Positions 47,019-60,100 of a DNA stretch of 64,000 nt are shown in pieces. Positions within the stretch are counted from its first letter, which is position 1; each line of letters begins with the position of its first letter. Source of the stretch: Pterois miles (lineage: Eukaryota > Chordata > Actinopteri > Perciformes > Scorpaenidae). The translations under genes were made by a program, and so were the position numbers. The stretch lies in assembly GCA_947000775.1 (NCBI GenBank), contig CAMQGK010000650.1, forward strand, positions 1,128,001 to 1,192,000. The letters run 5' to 3'. The notes beneath the pieces were generated by a model that ran no database searches, was not told the origin of the DNA, and saw only the letters and a list, made by a program, of their open reading frames with translations.

Positions 47019-50000
47019 ATGGTGCACAGAGTAGCGGTGATCGGTGCAGGCCCTGCTGGTATGACCAGTGTAAAGGCTTGTCTGGATGAGGGCATGGTGC
47101 CAACCTGCTTCGAAAGCAGCGATGACTTGGGAGGACTGTGGAAGTTCAAGGCAGGTCACCACTCTCGAATAAAAATGCAGACAACCATTTTGTGTTTATG
47201 CTCCAAGCTGTTCAAATCAAACTGGATGAAAGGGGTTAAGTTGCTGCCAAATCTTACCATCGTTTTTTCTTTTCCCGCACTTTCTGTCATCTGAATCCTC
47301 TTCTCTGCAGGAAGTGTCAGAGCCAAACAGAGCCAGCATCTACCGTTCCCTCACCATCAACAGCTCCAAGGAGATGATGTGTTACAGTGACTTCCCCATC
47401 CCTGCAGATTACCCCAACTACATGCACCACTCTAAAATCCTGAAATATTTCAGGATGTATGCAGAACACTTTAAACTGGTGAAACACATTCGCTTCCAGG
47501 TAACAAGATAGATGCTACATTAGATATTTTGGCCACAGTTTAAAACAGTATCTTCAAACTAATCTACTGTGTGTATTTTCTTATACAGACCACAGTAAAG
47601 AGTGTCAAACAGAGACCAGACTTTTCTCGCACTGGTCAGTGGGAAGTGCTGACAGAGAATAGAGATGGACAGGAGGAGAGGCATGTCTTTGATGCAGTTA
47701 TCTGCTGCTCTGGTCACTACACCTACCCCAACCTGCCGCTCAAAGACTTCCCAGGTAAAGACTGGGATTGGCTCCAACCCCACCATGACCCCTGACGGGA
47801 TAAGCGGTTGAAGATGGATGGATGGATATTAACATGATCTTGATATCTATTTTTTTCTTTTTTTCATATTTGCTGTCCAGTATAACCACTATTTGATCTA
47901 CCGTGCAGCTCATCCACATTCATCCCTACAGTCTGCAGGACTGAACTGATAATCATAAGTTCCCTTCTCTAACCTTGAGGCCACTGCTGTGTTGTAACCA
48001 GTGGGCAACTCTTGGATCTGAAAAGTGAAGCCAATGCGTGCGCGTTCCGGGTGGCTTTAAGTGAGTATCCAATAATGACACGATGGGTTTACAAGTGTTA
48101 GCTGAAAGCCTGGTGCATCGGGGCCCTTGCCCTGTCCGGGCGTGGATTTAAAAAAAAAAAAAAGGAAAAACATACAAGCGTTAAAGTGTGCCTTACGCGT
48201 CAGTAGACAAGGACTATAGCGTCAGTATTTGGTGCCCTGGGAGTGAGACGAGGCTGCATCACCATAAAGTAACACAATATGAAAATTCTGCTGTGTTGCA
48301 GGAATTGAGTCATTTGAGGGAAAATACTTCCACAGCTGGGACTACAAGGGGCCTGAGGACATGTTCGGGAAGAGAGTGGTGGTCATCGGCATCGGTAACT
48401 CAGGAGGCGACATCGCTGTGGAGAGCAGCAGAGTGGCAGAACAGGTTGGAGAGTCTTTTCTGATTGCTTCTGTCTCCCTTCTTCTTGGCGATAATCCACG
48501 TTGCATGTTGATGTCTGACTCTTGCTCTCGTTCTTCAGGTGTATATGAGCACTCGTCGTGGTGCCTGGGTCATCCGTCAGGTTTCTGACAATGGCCTGCC
48601 AGTGGACATGAAGCATAAGACACGCTTTGCCTACATCCTCTCCCAGCTGTTGCCCATCAACATCCTTAACTGGATTGGCGAAAAGAAACTCAACGCCATG
48701 TATGACCACACCATGTATGCCCTCAAACCCAAACACAGGTAGGAGTCAGGATCATATAAATCATTACTCTGCATAAAGTCAGACTTACATTGTTTCTGAT
48801 GTGCATTACAACTGAGGACTAAGCCATTTTTTGCTATTTTTGGTCCTCTTGGTCTCCTTTTGTAAAAATTACTCCAGAATCTCAAAACTATGATACACAA
48901 TCATGACGATTACATATTTTTTTAGGACAAACTGGGCTATCAGACTATGTAAACTGCAGTGGTGTCACGTGAATGCATAAATAATTAAAATGACTATAAA
49001 TACAAGAGAAAAAAATACAACAGAAACTGAATTTCACAGAAATTTACTCAAACCACACCAAGAACAATAAAGAACAAGGATTTGGGATTTTGAAAAATGG
49101 TCTCCCAGGTCATGAGAATCAGGGGGGAAATAAACCAACACACATCAGAAGATATTCTTTTTTTTTTTTTTTACAGAGTCCTGGTGTTTTTTTGTGCTGT
49201 CTCACAGGACATGAGGACATGTGAGATTGTTTGGCAGCTACAGTGTTTCAAATATCTGACACCTTCAATATAATCATAAAACACTCTCTCCGCCCAAATC
49301 CCCTCCAAATGTACAAATATATAAACTATCCATGTATATGTTCTCATTTTTTTTCCAAATATACTGAGAATAAACACAAGTCACTTACAAATCTCCCCAA
49401 ATGACCACCAAACATACAAATATAAAAACTATCCATATTTTCATTTGTATTACAAATATAATGAAAACAAACGTGAGCCACTTGTAAATTATCAGCTGCA
49501 TCAGTTTCCTCTTGATAAGCCATTTCTTCATCTGCTCCCGATCCTCCTTTATCTTAACTTTCCAGAATAAGTGTGGGATTTCTTCATTATCTGTGACTTG
49601 ATGCCAGTTTTGCAAAAATAAAATTTTCAAAAATCGCAACTGACTACATCTCGAGCTAGCTCTGGCATCTGTAAGCTGTAGCTAATGGACATCGACACCA
49701 ACTGCTTTCAAATAATGATATCCACTCCTCAGACTCTTCAGTCAGATCCCAGTGATCAACGATGATCTGCCTTTAAAGATTCTGTCTGGGTCGGTCATTC
49801 TCAAACCAAACGTGAAGGAGATCCGTGGCTCCACCGTGGTGTTTGAGGACGGCAGCACTGTGGAAAACGTAAGAGAACTCTGTTTCCAAACTATACTGTC
49901 TTCTTTTTACTTCACAACTTACCAAACTATCTCTTCCTCGTTACAGGTGGATACGATCGTGTTCGCCACAGGGTACAACTATGATTTTCCTTACTTGCCA

Positions 50001-51568
50001 AACAATGCTATTTACAAGTCGGGGCACCGCGTGGGTCTGTACAAGCATGTCTTTCCTCCCAACCTGGAGCACAACACTCTGGCTGTTGTGGGTTTCATCC
50101 ATGCCCTTGGAGCCATCATGCCCCAAGCTGAAATGCAGGCCCGCTGGGTTGCACGTGTCTTTAAAGGTGAGGCGGCATGCATGTCCAGTTTAACACCTGT
50201 TGCTAGTCTAGACACTTTCCAATAGTGTATTTACCTCCGTCTGTCTTCTGTCTTTTGCTCCTCAGGACTTAAAAAGTTGCCCTCAAACCAGGCCATGATA
50301 AAGGCTGTTGATAAGGACACCAAGGACATCTCGAAAAAGTAAAACTGAGTGGATGTTAAAACTTGCATTTTTTATTTATTTATTTATTTTTATTTTGTTT
50401 AGCAGTGATGAAAACAAAACAAAAACAGTAATAATATACTACATAATACAACTGTAGGCCTAAATTCCAGAGTAACCGGTCATCAAAACCACATCATGCA
50501 CTGTTCATGAAGGGACTTCCACTCAGTGTTTTCCCTTTATAAGTAAGCTCTTCAGGTCTGTCGGTAAATAATCTAGAAAAGGTGACCATGCCTTTAGAAA
50601 CAGGTTGTGCTCTCCCCTGAAACAGCCTTCAGTCTGCAGAGATGCAGCAGAGAAGGCAGATATTCATTTTCCTTTCGCTTATCACATGCCATGAATTCCA
50701 TTCTCATTTAGTTCTGTACTTTGGGGGGAATTAAAGAACATTCTGCAATGGCATGAAAATGACCGATCTATTTCATGCAGAATAACAGGGGTAATATGAA
50801 GTCTATGAAGTATCTTGTACTGAGTGTCCCTTAACCTGCTGCATGTAAACGTGCAGTTAATCTGCAAACTTGCATTTTTAAAGCTGCATTGTCATTTTTT
50901 TTTCTTTTGGCCTCATTAAAGTTTGGCAGTTCTTCAAATCAGATTACCTTTATTCATGGATAGTAAACACACCAGTCTGACTGCAGATAAAGAATGCCAT
51001 ATTTTCTATACATATTGGACTATATTGATTCTGTGCTCATTTTAGTGTAGAATTCCTACAGTCATTCCTGGTGTATCCTCTCCACAGCTACATAGTGTCA
51101 AAGTTGACACCTCTGCAGGTGGACTTTGTCACCTACATGGATGATATAGCAGGAGAGATTGGGGTGCAGCCAAGTCTCCTCTGGCTCTTCTTCACAGACT
51201 ACCCGATGTTTAAGAGGGTCCTGTGGGGACCTGTCACCCCCTACCAGTTCCGCCTGATGGGACCAGGGAAATGGGATGGAGCCCGCAGAGCCATCTTCAC
51301 TCAGTTTGACCGTGTGTTCCAGCCCCTAAAAACCAGACAGGTCTGAAATGTTCCTTCTACATCCTTCAAACCTTGCATGAATTTAAATAAATGTGTGCTG
51401 AACTTCCTTCTCTTCCAGATTGAGACAGACGAGCCCTCCATCGCTGGCCGCCTGATTAAGCTGAGCCTGACCGTTATGGTTGGAGGAGCTGCCATCTACT
51501 GTGTCCATGTGCGCAACCCAACCTTCATCCCCACCCTGCTGTCCAACCTCCGCCCACAGACAGTCTGA
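47019..51568 (+). CDS. fmo: Flavin-containing monooxygenase B (FMO5-like), tandem duplicate of A
   Basis: Exons: 47019-47150, 47311-47499, 47589-47754, 48302-48444, 48539-48738, 49733-49868, 49947-50166, 50266-50338, 51088-51340 and 51419-51568. They give 1662 nt or 553 residues, identical in structure to FMO A. All cofactor motifs are intact: GAGPAG, the FxGxxxHxxxY signature, GIGNSG and FATGY. The C-terminal anchor is also present, so both copies look functional. I count 13 residue differences from A, and six of them fall between residues 236 and 252 in exon 5. Others are at the isoleucine/serine in exon 2, four in exon 9 and two in exon 10. The GC splice donor of intron 1 is preserved. Intron 3 is much shorter and ends with a SINE scrap near its start. 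Intron 5 lacks the Tc1. Subtype naming is uncertain. Confidence 0.93.
47764..47830 (+). mobile_element. SINE 3' fragment in FMO B intron 3
   Basis: ggattggctccaacccc, then gacccctgacgggataagcg and gttgaagatggatggatgg, is the SINE 3' end only. It begins about 10 nt after the exon 3 donor and coincides with the point where the intron stops matching copy A. Confidence 0.7.
50372..50865 (-). mobile_element. L1-like LINE fragment in FMO B intron 8
   Basis: Counterpart of the LINE in FMO A intron 8, with the same bracketing aaacttgcattttt repeats (50358-50371 and 50866-50879). About 170 bp at its 5' end is deleted, and the ORF2-like frame is reduced to 50867-50682. Confidence 0.75.
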
Positions 51569-52594
51569 ACATGCTACATTAATAACGTAACGATTTTAAT
51601 CCCTGATCCCACTCCATAATAATAAAAAAATAGTACTCACCCATTAGCGATTTATCCTACAGGTCTTGCAAAGTCATTAACAACAATGCTTATTAAATAT
51701 GATTTTTAAAAAAATGTAAAAAGTTTACCTGATGTAAACTTTTCATTGTGCGTAGGTGAATTAATGTTAAACCATGTCCTGTTTTATTAAAATGTCCTGG
51801 CTGTGAGTGACACGGCCCAGCTGTTTCTATTTATTCCTGTCACTTGCCATGTTATCTACATGATACCTCCTCCCTCCTCAGCTGGCTGGAGGGAGACTGC
51901 CAGAAACATTACAGTTTCCTACTGCTGGTGGCTATGTTGTTTGTCATTTTGAATAAATATCACAATATTAAACGCATGTTTTCTGTTTAAAAAGTAAAAA
52001 TGTATGAAGATAAGTGGTTATGTCTCCAGTCTGATTTCAGGCTCACAGCTGGTAGGTAGACTTCTACACAGAAGTGCAGATAACAGATTGATGGGTGGAC
52101 AGCGTGGAAAGGTGATTTTTGGGCCCTTTGCAGCTTCTGGGCCTCTGGCTGCTGAACAGCATTCTGTAAAATGGGAACATTTGTGACCCAGCAGGTAGCC
52201 ATGTTGAGAACAGCTGAGGAAATACCAAGCACTGCCTACCACCTTGAGCAAACTTTCTCATTTTACAGCTAAACAGCGACTACAAGATGTTTCTGAACAC
52301 ATCTGAGGAGAGAAATAGGCATTACAGTAACAGAATATTGATTCATATTTGATCAGCACTGCCTAGTTTGACCACTGAGTGATTGACAGCTGCCAACATT
52401 GAATGAACAGCCAACAGCTAGATTTTTTTAAAGCCTGAAAACGGAGACATGAGGAGGTGCAGAAGTCTAGTTTTCTCCCAGAACACTTGAATTACAATAT
52501 GCTGAAGGATTATTATGGATTTTTTGCCCAATGCCACCAAACACCTTCTGCCTACTGCAGGTTTAAGGCCTTGGGGGCGACACTGGGATCTGGC

Positions 52595-52930
52595 TGGGAT
52601 GCACGGTGGTGTAGTGGTCAGCGCTGTCACCTCACAGCAAGAGGGTCGCAGGTTTGAATCCGGCTTGGTGCTCTTCTGTGTGGAGTTTGCATGTTCACAT
52701 GTAAACATTGGTTTTCTCCGGGTACTCCAGCTTCCTCCCACAGTCCAAAAACATGCATTCCATCCACACCCACATTGCCCGTGGGTGTGGATGTGAGTGT
52801 GAATGGTTGTCTCTATGTGCCCTGCGATGGACTTGGCGACCTGTCCAGGGTGAACCCCGCCTTCGCCCAATACCAGCTGGGATTGGCTCCAGCCCCCCCG
52901 CGACCCCCAACGAGATAAGCGGTTGAAGGA
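52595..52930 (+). mobile_element. tRNA-headed SINE between FMO B and C
   Basis: It runs from gggatgcacggtggtgtag, a head with ggtttgaatccgg as B-box, to gagataagcggttgaagg, with the full body between. No clear target-site duplication was found and the ATGG tail is lost. The open frames of 66-182 codons on both strands here are products of the SINE. Confidence 0.85.
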
Positions 52931-52939
52931 TTGGGCCAA

Positions 52940-53630
52940 AGCAGTTAATGATGCCATGTTCCTCAATGACCTTGTTCCTCAAAAGTGGAAAGCTTTCTCA
53001 GTTTACAAGTTGTAACATGTTTGTTGATATTGTCAGAAATGGGCCATGGAAGTTCATGTTTCGGTACATGATAAGTTAATATATTGTAATTTTAGTTGTA
53101 CATCATAATTCTTCATAATTTTATAATATGTTTGAGGAAAATGTTGATACTCCCAACTGCCTCATAGTTTTCCTCTGTGATTGTGCCTTTGCATTTCCTG
53201 CATTATGTGACTTGCTTGCTAAATTACAGTACTACAGTACAGTACACTTACAGTAACGTCAACATTGCTGTTGGTTAACAGCAGTGTTCTTCACAACTTA
53301 ACCACTTGACCAGTAAGCATATTGTGTACACGACTTCCCATGTTGTAAACACAAGCTCACGAGTTTCATTTGTGTTGTGTTTCCATCTGTGGAGTTCATC
53401 CATCATTAATTTCACTATTTACACCTGCTTTTCTGACTGTGACAAGTCAAAATGCGTGCTGTGAGAAAGGCCTATAGTGACTCTGAAGGGAAGTTAAAGA
53501 GAAAGTTAACCTTTGACATGTACCACAAACCACATTAAATATTAAGCTGAGTCCCTCCCCTACAGTCCCTCCTCTGTGATATTTTTACCTGGCAAGCAAC
53601 AGCTCAGATCATGTGAGTTTAGAGGCTGTT
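52940..53630. other. Spacer upstream of FMO C, no gene recognised
   Basis: Nothing coding was seen. Likely regulatory sequence of FMO C lies toward its right end, but no clear TATA box was identified. Confidence 0.45.
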
Positions 53631-53639
53631 TAGCATTTG

Positions 53640-53690
53640 ATCACAGCTGCCCAGGACTTGCAATCAGCATACAGGAGAAGGTAAGAGCAG
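53640..53690 (+). promoter_or_regulatory. fmo: Candidate non-coding first exon of FMO C
   Basis: Sequence ending agcatacaggagaag|gtaagagc provides a strong donor at 53691. It could pair with the tttttttcag acceptor at 54162, just before ATG 54172, as in FMO A and B. The 5' limit is a guess. Confidence 0.3.
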
Positions 53691-54171
53691 TCTTTCAGAC
53701 TATTGTGCCTATTGTATTCAACATAACAATACAGAGACCTAGTTTTTGTGCCAGCAGTGTTCTGCTGATTGTCCATCTGCCAAAAATGTCTCTCTTGATA
53801 TGCGTAAAGCATGTTCTGTAACTGTAGACTGATTAAACGTCCTCAAAGCAATATTCCTATGAGTTTAACTACGTAATGATAGGAGATACTTGACAGGGCT
53901 GTTCTTAAATAAGTGGTAACTGTTAAGTTACCACTTATTCAACTCTTCAACTCTTGAGTAGCTTCTCTGTAAAGTAGGAGTCATTTAGCAAGCAAATTTT
54001 TTTTTTTTTTTTTGCCGTATGTGTCACACAAACACAATTTTCGCTGGACTGAATAGGTGCCATCTTGGGGTCCATTGTCTAGTTTTATAATACATCCATG
54101 CTAAGTACAGCCTCACAGAGCTGCTAGCATGGCTGTAGACTGACTGTCTTGTTTTTTTTCAGTACTCACCA

Positions 54172-57100
54172 ATGGTTCGTGTGGCTGTGATTGGAGCAGG
54201 CAGTTCTGGTCTGGTTTGTACCAAGATCTGTGTTGATGAGGGCCTGGAGCCTGTCTGCTTTGAAAGCAGTGATGACATTGGGGGCCTGTGGAAATTTAAG
54301 GTGAGCATGGCGCACCATTTAAGTAGTATCCCGCATACTAATCTTGATACCAGTTCAGGATTTGTTGAATGATGATGTGTGGCCAAAGCACTTTTCATCA
54401 CATCTAGAATAAGCCTTTCATTCATAAGATAAGATAAGATAAGATGAACTTTTATGAATCCCCGGTGGGAATATTTATGATATATGAACAAAGATTGTGT
54501 AGCTTGTGCACAACAATAATTGTCAACACCATTAAAAAAGAGTAAAATGTCCTCATCAGAGTGACATATTCATCAGCTCTAATCTTGTTTTCCTTTGGTG
54601 TCCACAGGAGTCACCTGAGCCGGAACGATCCAGCATCTATCGGTCCTTGATGGCCAACACCTCCAAAGAGATGATGTGTTTTAGTGATTTCCCCATGCCT
54701 GCTGACTATCCAAACTACATGCACAACTCCCAGCTGCTGCATTACTTCCGGCTCTATGCTGACCACTTTGGCCTGCTCAGATACATTCATTTCCAGGTCG
54801 GTCACTGTGTTTTCGCAAGTTTTTAGGTAAAGTCAAAGTTTATTAATGCATGTGTGTATGTTTGTGTGCATTGTAAATTTCCCCACTGTGGGACTAATAA
54901 AGGAATATCTTATCTTATCTTATCTTATGCATTAGACCACAGTAAGGAGTGTTACACAAAGGCCAGATTTCTCTCTGTCGGGTCAGTGGGACATAGTGAC
55001 TGTTAACAGGGATGGAGAAGAGGAGAGACACGTCTTTGATGCTGTTATGGTGTGTTCAGGCCACTTCACCCATCCAACTGTACCCCTGTCAGACTTCCCA
55101 GGTTGGTAAATCAATAAGAATTTCATGGAAGAGTAAAATGGGTTGATTTATTTCACATTCTTGCAAGGAAGTCCTGCTTTCCTTTGATCTGTTGCACCAT
55201 CTGTACCTCTTCAGGATATGAGGTGTTTTCTGGCAGATGTTTTCACAGCTGGGAATATAAAGATGCAGACGCCTTCAGAGGAAAGAGGGTGGTGGTGGTT
55301 GGCATTGGCAATTCTGGAGGAGATATTGCCGTGGAGATCAGTAGATATGCAGAGAAGGTAGGACCGAAAAATAGAATAGAATAGCATCGTTCTTTGTCAA
55401 AGCCAGGGGAACGGAGGAAAACGTACATAATTGCCAACTTAAGTCCCAAAAAATAGGGGCAAGTGATGGGTCTGAGGGTCCTCCCCTAGAACAATTTGAG
55501 TTTCCTGCATTCCAGTGGCTGAATGAATGAATGAATGAAAACTGCAAAATAATTATAATTATAAAGTTCACTGCAAAAGCAGTTTTATGTTTTATTTCTC
55601 AGGAGCAAATCCAGAGTAATTGGCCCTTCTGGTGTGTACTGTAAATCTCTGGAATCATCAGTTTTCATTCTTTCTTTTTCTGCCCCTGCTTGTGTCAATG
55701 TCTTTCTCCTACTCTCCATTTCTCTCTCCTTCTCTCACTCACTGAAGGTCATTTTAGACACAATGAAACAACAGCACCACTGTGCTCTGAAACCTGTTAT
55801 TTCCAACGCCAAAGCCCAAGTTTGGGTGCAGCATGCACCGACTGAACCCAGCGGCAGGCACAGCTCTCTTCCCCGATAGACATTTGGTGTAGCTGTATTG
55901 CTGTCCGGGAAGAAACAGTAGGGCTTTTTCATGTTGTACAGCCCCAGAAACTGGCTGAGACAATGAAAAGGAAAAAAAGTGTGAACATTTGTCATAAATC
56001 TGGAGAAAAATGGGAGAATTGTGACTCTGGGAGGAAATCGGAAGAGGGCAATGAAAACAGGAGTTTCTGTGAATTTCTCCACTGTGAGACTAATAAAGGA
56101 ATATCTTATCTTATCTTATCTTATCTTAGGAAAATGGGAAGGGTTGGCAAGTATGTATTTGCAGCCTACTGCTCTTGCTGGTCACTGCATTGTTACAATA
56201 ACAGAATTTAGTACATCTATCACAATCCAGTCTTCTCACTGTCTCTGACAGACATTTCTCAGCACACGCCAGGGGGCCTGGGTGATAGGCAGGATGTCCA
56301 GTAAAGGTCTTCCCCTGGATATGACATTTCTCACCAGATACAACCGCGTCCTCTCACTTTTTCTTCCCAAGACTCTGGTCAACTGGGCAGTAGAGAGAGC
56401 ACTGAACCAGAAATATGACCACAGTCTGTATGGCCTGAAGCCCAGACACAGGTGACCTGTTCCTCTCTGCCTCATAATCCCAATGCGAGTTAAGTGCAGT
56501 TAATGCAATGGTGTAATTTTGATTGTGACATAATCAATAGGTTTGGTTGACTATATACTTGACTATATACTTTCCCTTCTTTCCTAGAGTTTTTGACAAA
56601 AGGACTGTGATCAATGATGACCTTCCTGGTCGAATCCTTTTAGGGGCTTTAACAGTGAAACCCAATCTGAAAGCATTCAAGGGCTCTGGAGTTGTATTTG
56701 AAGATGGCACTGTGGAGGAGAACATTGCTGCTGTGGTCTTCTGTACAGGTTATAATGGAACCTTCCCATTCCTGCCTCCAGCTCTAACTGAGGGGCCTCA
56801 CGGACAGCTGACATTGTATAAGTACGTTCACGGAGTACAGATTTCTGTATCGCTCAGGCTGATTGTCATGTTTTGTGAAGAAGATAGGCTGAAATTTTAC
56901 ATTACACAATTAAAACTCAAGCCCTCATTTAGAATGGAGCCCCCAAACCGATGAAACTCTTGTGAGATTGTTAAGGTGAGGCATTGACCTGGAACGGTTA
57001 AGGTGAGACATTGACCTGCAACCATTAAGGTGATACGTTGAACTGGAACAATTAAGGTGAAGCATTGAACTGGAACAGTTAAGGTGAGGCATTGAACTGG

Positions 57101-60100
57101 AACGGTTTAGGTGAGGTGCTGATCTGGAGCAGTGAAGGTGAGGCATTGAACTGGAACGGTTAAGGTGAGGCATTGAACTGGAACGGTTAAGGTGAGACGT
57201 TGACCTGCAACCATTAAAGTGAGATGTTGAACTGGAACAATTAAGGTGAAGCATTGAACTGGAACAGTTATGGTGAGGCAGTTAAGGTGAGGCATTGAAC
57301 TGGAACAGTTAAGGTGAGGCATTGAACTGGAACAGTTATGGTGAGGCAGTTAAGGTGAGGCATTGAACTGGAACAGTTAAGGTGAGGCATTGAAATGGAA
57401 CGGTTTAGGTGAGGTGCTGATCTGGAACAGTGAAGGTGAGGCATTGACCTAGAACGGTTAAGGTGAGGCATTGAACTGGAACGGTTAAGGTGAGACGTTG
57501 ACCTGCAACCATTAAGGTGAGATGTTGAACTGGAACAATTAATGTGAAGCATTGAACTGGAACAGTTAAGGTGAGGCATTGAACTGGAACAGTTATGGTG
57601 AGGCAGTTTAGGTGAGGCATTGAACTGGAACAGTTAAGGTGAGGCATTGAACTGGAACGGTTAAGGTGAGGTGTTGATCTGGAGCAGTGATGGTGAGGCA
57701 TTGAACTGGAATGGTTAAGGTGAGGTGTTGATCTGGAGCAGTTAAGGTGAGGCATTGACCTTGAACAGTTAAGGTGAGGCATTGAACTTGAACAGTTAAG
57801 GTGAGGCGTTGACCTGGAACAGTTAAGGTGAGATGTTGAACTGGAATAATTAAGGTAAGGCGTTGACCTGGAACGGTTAAGGTGAGGCGTTGACCTGGAA
57901 CGGTTAAGGTGAGACGTTGACCTGCAACCATTAAGGCGAGACGTTGAACTGGAATAATTAAGGTGAGGCATTGAACTGGAACAGTTAAGGTGAGGCATTG
58001 AACTGGAACAGTTAAGGTGAGGCATTGAACTGGAACAGTTAAGATAAGATAAGATAAGATATTCCTTTATTGGTCCCACAGTGGGGAAATTCACAACTTA
58101 AGTTAAGTTAAGTTAAGGTGAGGCATTGAACTGGAACAGTTAAGGTGAGGCTTTGAACTGGAACGGTTAAGGTGAGGCGTTGAACTGGAACGGTTAAGGT
58201 GAGGCGTTGAACTGGAACGGTTAAGGTGAGGCATTGAACTGGAACGGTTAAGGTGAGGCGTTGAACTGGAACGGTTAAGGTGAGGCGTTGAACTGGAACG
58301 GTTAAGGTGAGGCGTTGAACTGGAACGGTTAAGGTGAGGCGTTGAACTGGAACAGTTAAGGTGAGGCGTTGAACTGGAGCAGTGAAGGTGAGGCATTGAA
58401 CTGGAACAGTTAAGGTGAGGCGTTGATCTGGAGCAGTTAAGGTGAGGCATTGACCTTGAACAGTTAAGGTAAGACGCTGATCTGGTGCGGTTAAGGTGAG
58501 GAATTGACCTGGAACAGTTAAGGTGAGATGTTGAACTGGAATAATTAAGGTAAGGCGTTGACCTGGAACGGTTAAGGTGAGACGCTGATCTGGTGCAGTT
58601 AAGGTGAGGCATTGATTTTGAACAGTTAAGGTAAGGCATTGACCTTGAACGGTTAAGGTGAGGCATTGAACTGGAACGGTTAAGGTTAGGCATTGACCTT
58701 GAATAGTTTAGCAAAAAGTGACTTTGAAGGGTCTAACAAAGCATCATAATTTGGATGAGAGTTGAGATGATGATGACAAGTGAGGGCAACTCAAGAAATT
58801 ATTTCCAAAAATGTCAAACTATTCCTTTAATAGTTTTATTTATACTTCAGCAAATCAGTGCATAAATTCAATCGTTTACTGAATACAAATTCCATTAAAT
58901 TGTACATCTTTTATAAATAAATCTGTGATGACCAATAATTACTTATTGAACTATATTATGTAATGATAAGTCTGACACAAAAAGGCTTATACTCCAGCAG
59001 GTAACAGTCAACCTTTTTTAAAAAAAAAAAAATGGAGCTTGCTGATTTGAATGACACATTACGTCTTTATAGATCTTAATAATGTTATAATATAATTTCA
59101 AAAGATCACCTTAAATGCTTTTTTTAATTTCAGGACAGTGTTTCCTGTTTCTCTTCTACAACCCACACTGGCCATCATCGGTCTTTTCCAGACAAATGGA
59201 CCAATCATGCCCCCTGTGGAGATGCAGGCGCGATGGGCTGTTAAAGTCTTTACAGGTAAACAATGGTGAGCTTTAACTGCACACGCACACAAACACACAC
59301 ACACACACACACACACACAGAAGCAAACAGTGTCAGTTTGGTGTGTTTTATCTTCAAGGTTTGTGCCGTCTTCCACCTAAGGAGAAAATGCTGGAGGTCA
59401 CTGAGAGTGAAACAAGGAGCTACATGAAAAGGTAGAAATCATATTCACACTGATGTCCTTTCGAAGTGTCATTTATGTTATACAACTCTTTACCAAAAGG
59501 AAGTTTATTGAAGTGTACTATTAGTATACTTCTTTTAAACTTAAGACAGAGTATACTTTCAGTTTCAGTATTGCTCTTTGAATCTTTATTAGTGCGAATG
59601 CTGTTAAACAGTATTGTTTTTTTATCTTTAATCAGCTTCAACTTCAACTATTTCTTCTGTACGTTTTTTGACTTTACTCCTGCATACTTTAAGCTACAGA
59701 GACCTTTCAACTATCAAAATATTGAGCTTGTTAAGGACATGACTTTTGTAGTTCCAACTATTTATACTTTTTATCATATTACTCTTTTTTCATATTTTTT
59801 TACAATATAACTCAGTAGAAGAAGTCTTCAAATCCGCTTAAAATTGAGCTCAAAACAAGAGTCAATACCAACAGGAGAATACACTGTTCAGCACTGGCAG
59901 AGAATTTTGGCAAATTTCACCTGGGTGCTACCCACATAATCAGCTGTGCTGCTCTCATCCCACAAATGCATGATCCTTACACGTTTGACATCATTGTGAA
60001 GGTAAATAAACAGGCTTTCTGACGATGTAAAATACAGTGCCAGTTAGCTTTGTAACAACAGAGAAATAATCCACCAAACACTCATTTCCAAACTTTTTTT

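Larger units (their letters stand above)
37395..52535 (+). repeat. Tandem segmental duplication, copy B
   Basis: Direct-orientation partner of 17135-36680. Relative to copy A it lacks three Tc1 insertions (18050, 23270 and 31599), most of FMO intron 3 and about 735 bp after the FMO stop. It has gained a 1.3-kb segment (40130-41440) and a SINE (41799-42177). Coding exons remain nearly identical between copies, which suggests recent duplication or later gene conversion. Confidence 0.85.

Noticed and set aside
52418..52966. Minus-strand 182-codon open frame
   Set aside because: It lies across the SINE at 52595-52930, whose members give similar spurious frames at the other copies.
56962..58705. 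Possible CRISPR array
   Set aside because: Units abut each other with no unique spacers, and the host is a vertebrate. It is a minisatellite.
57405..58714. Long minus-strand open frames (229 and 203 codons) of nine-residue repeats
   Set aside because: They are direct translations of the 27-bp intronic minisatellite, whose unit length keeps the frame open. There is no splice or domain support, and several frames are open at once.
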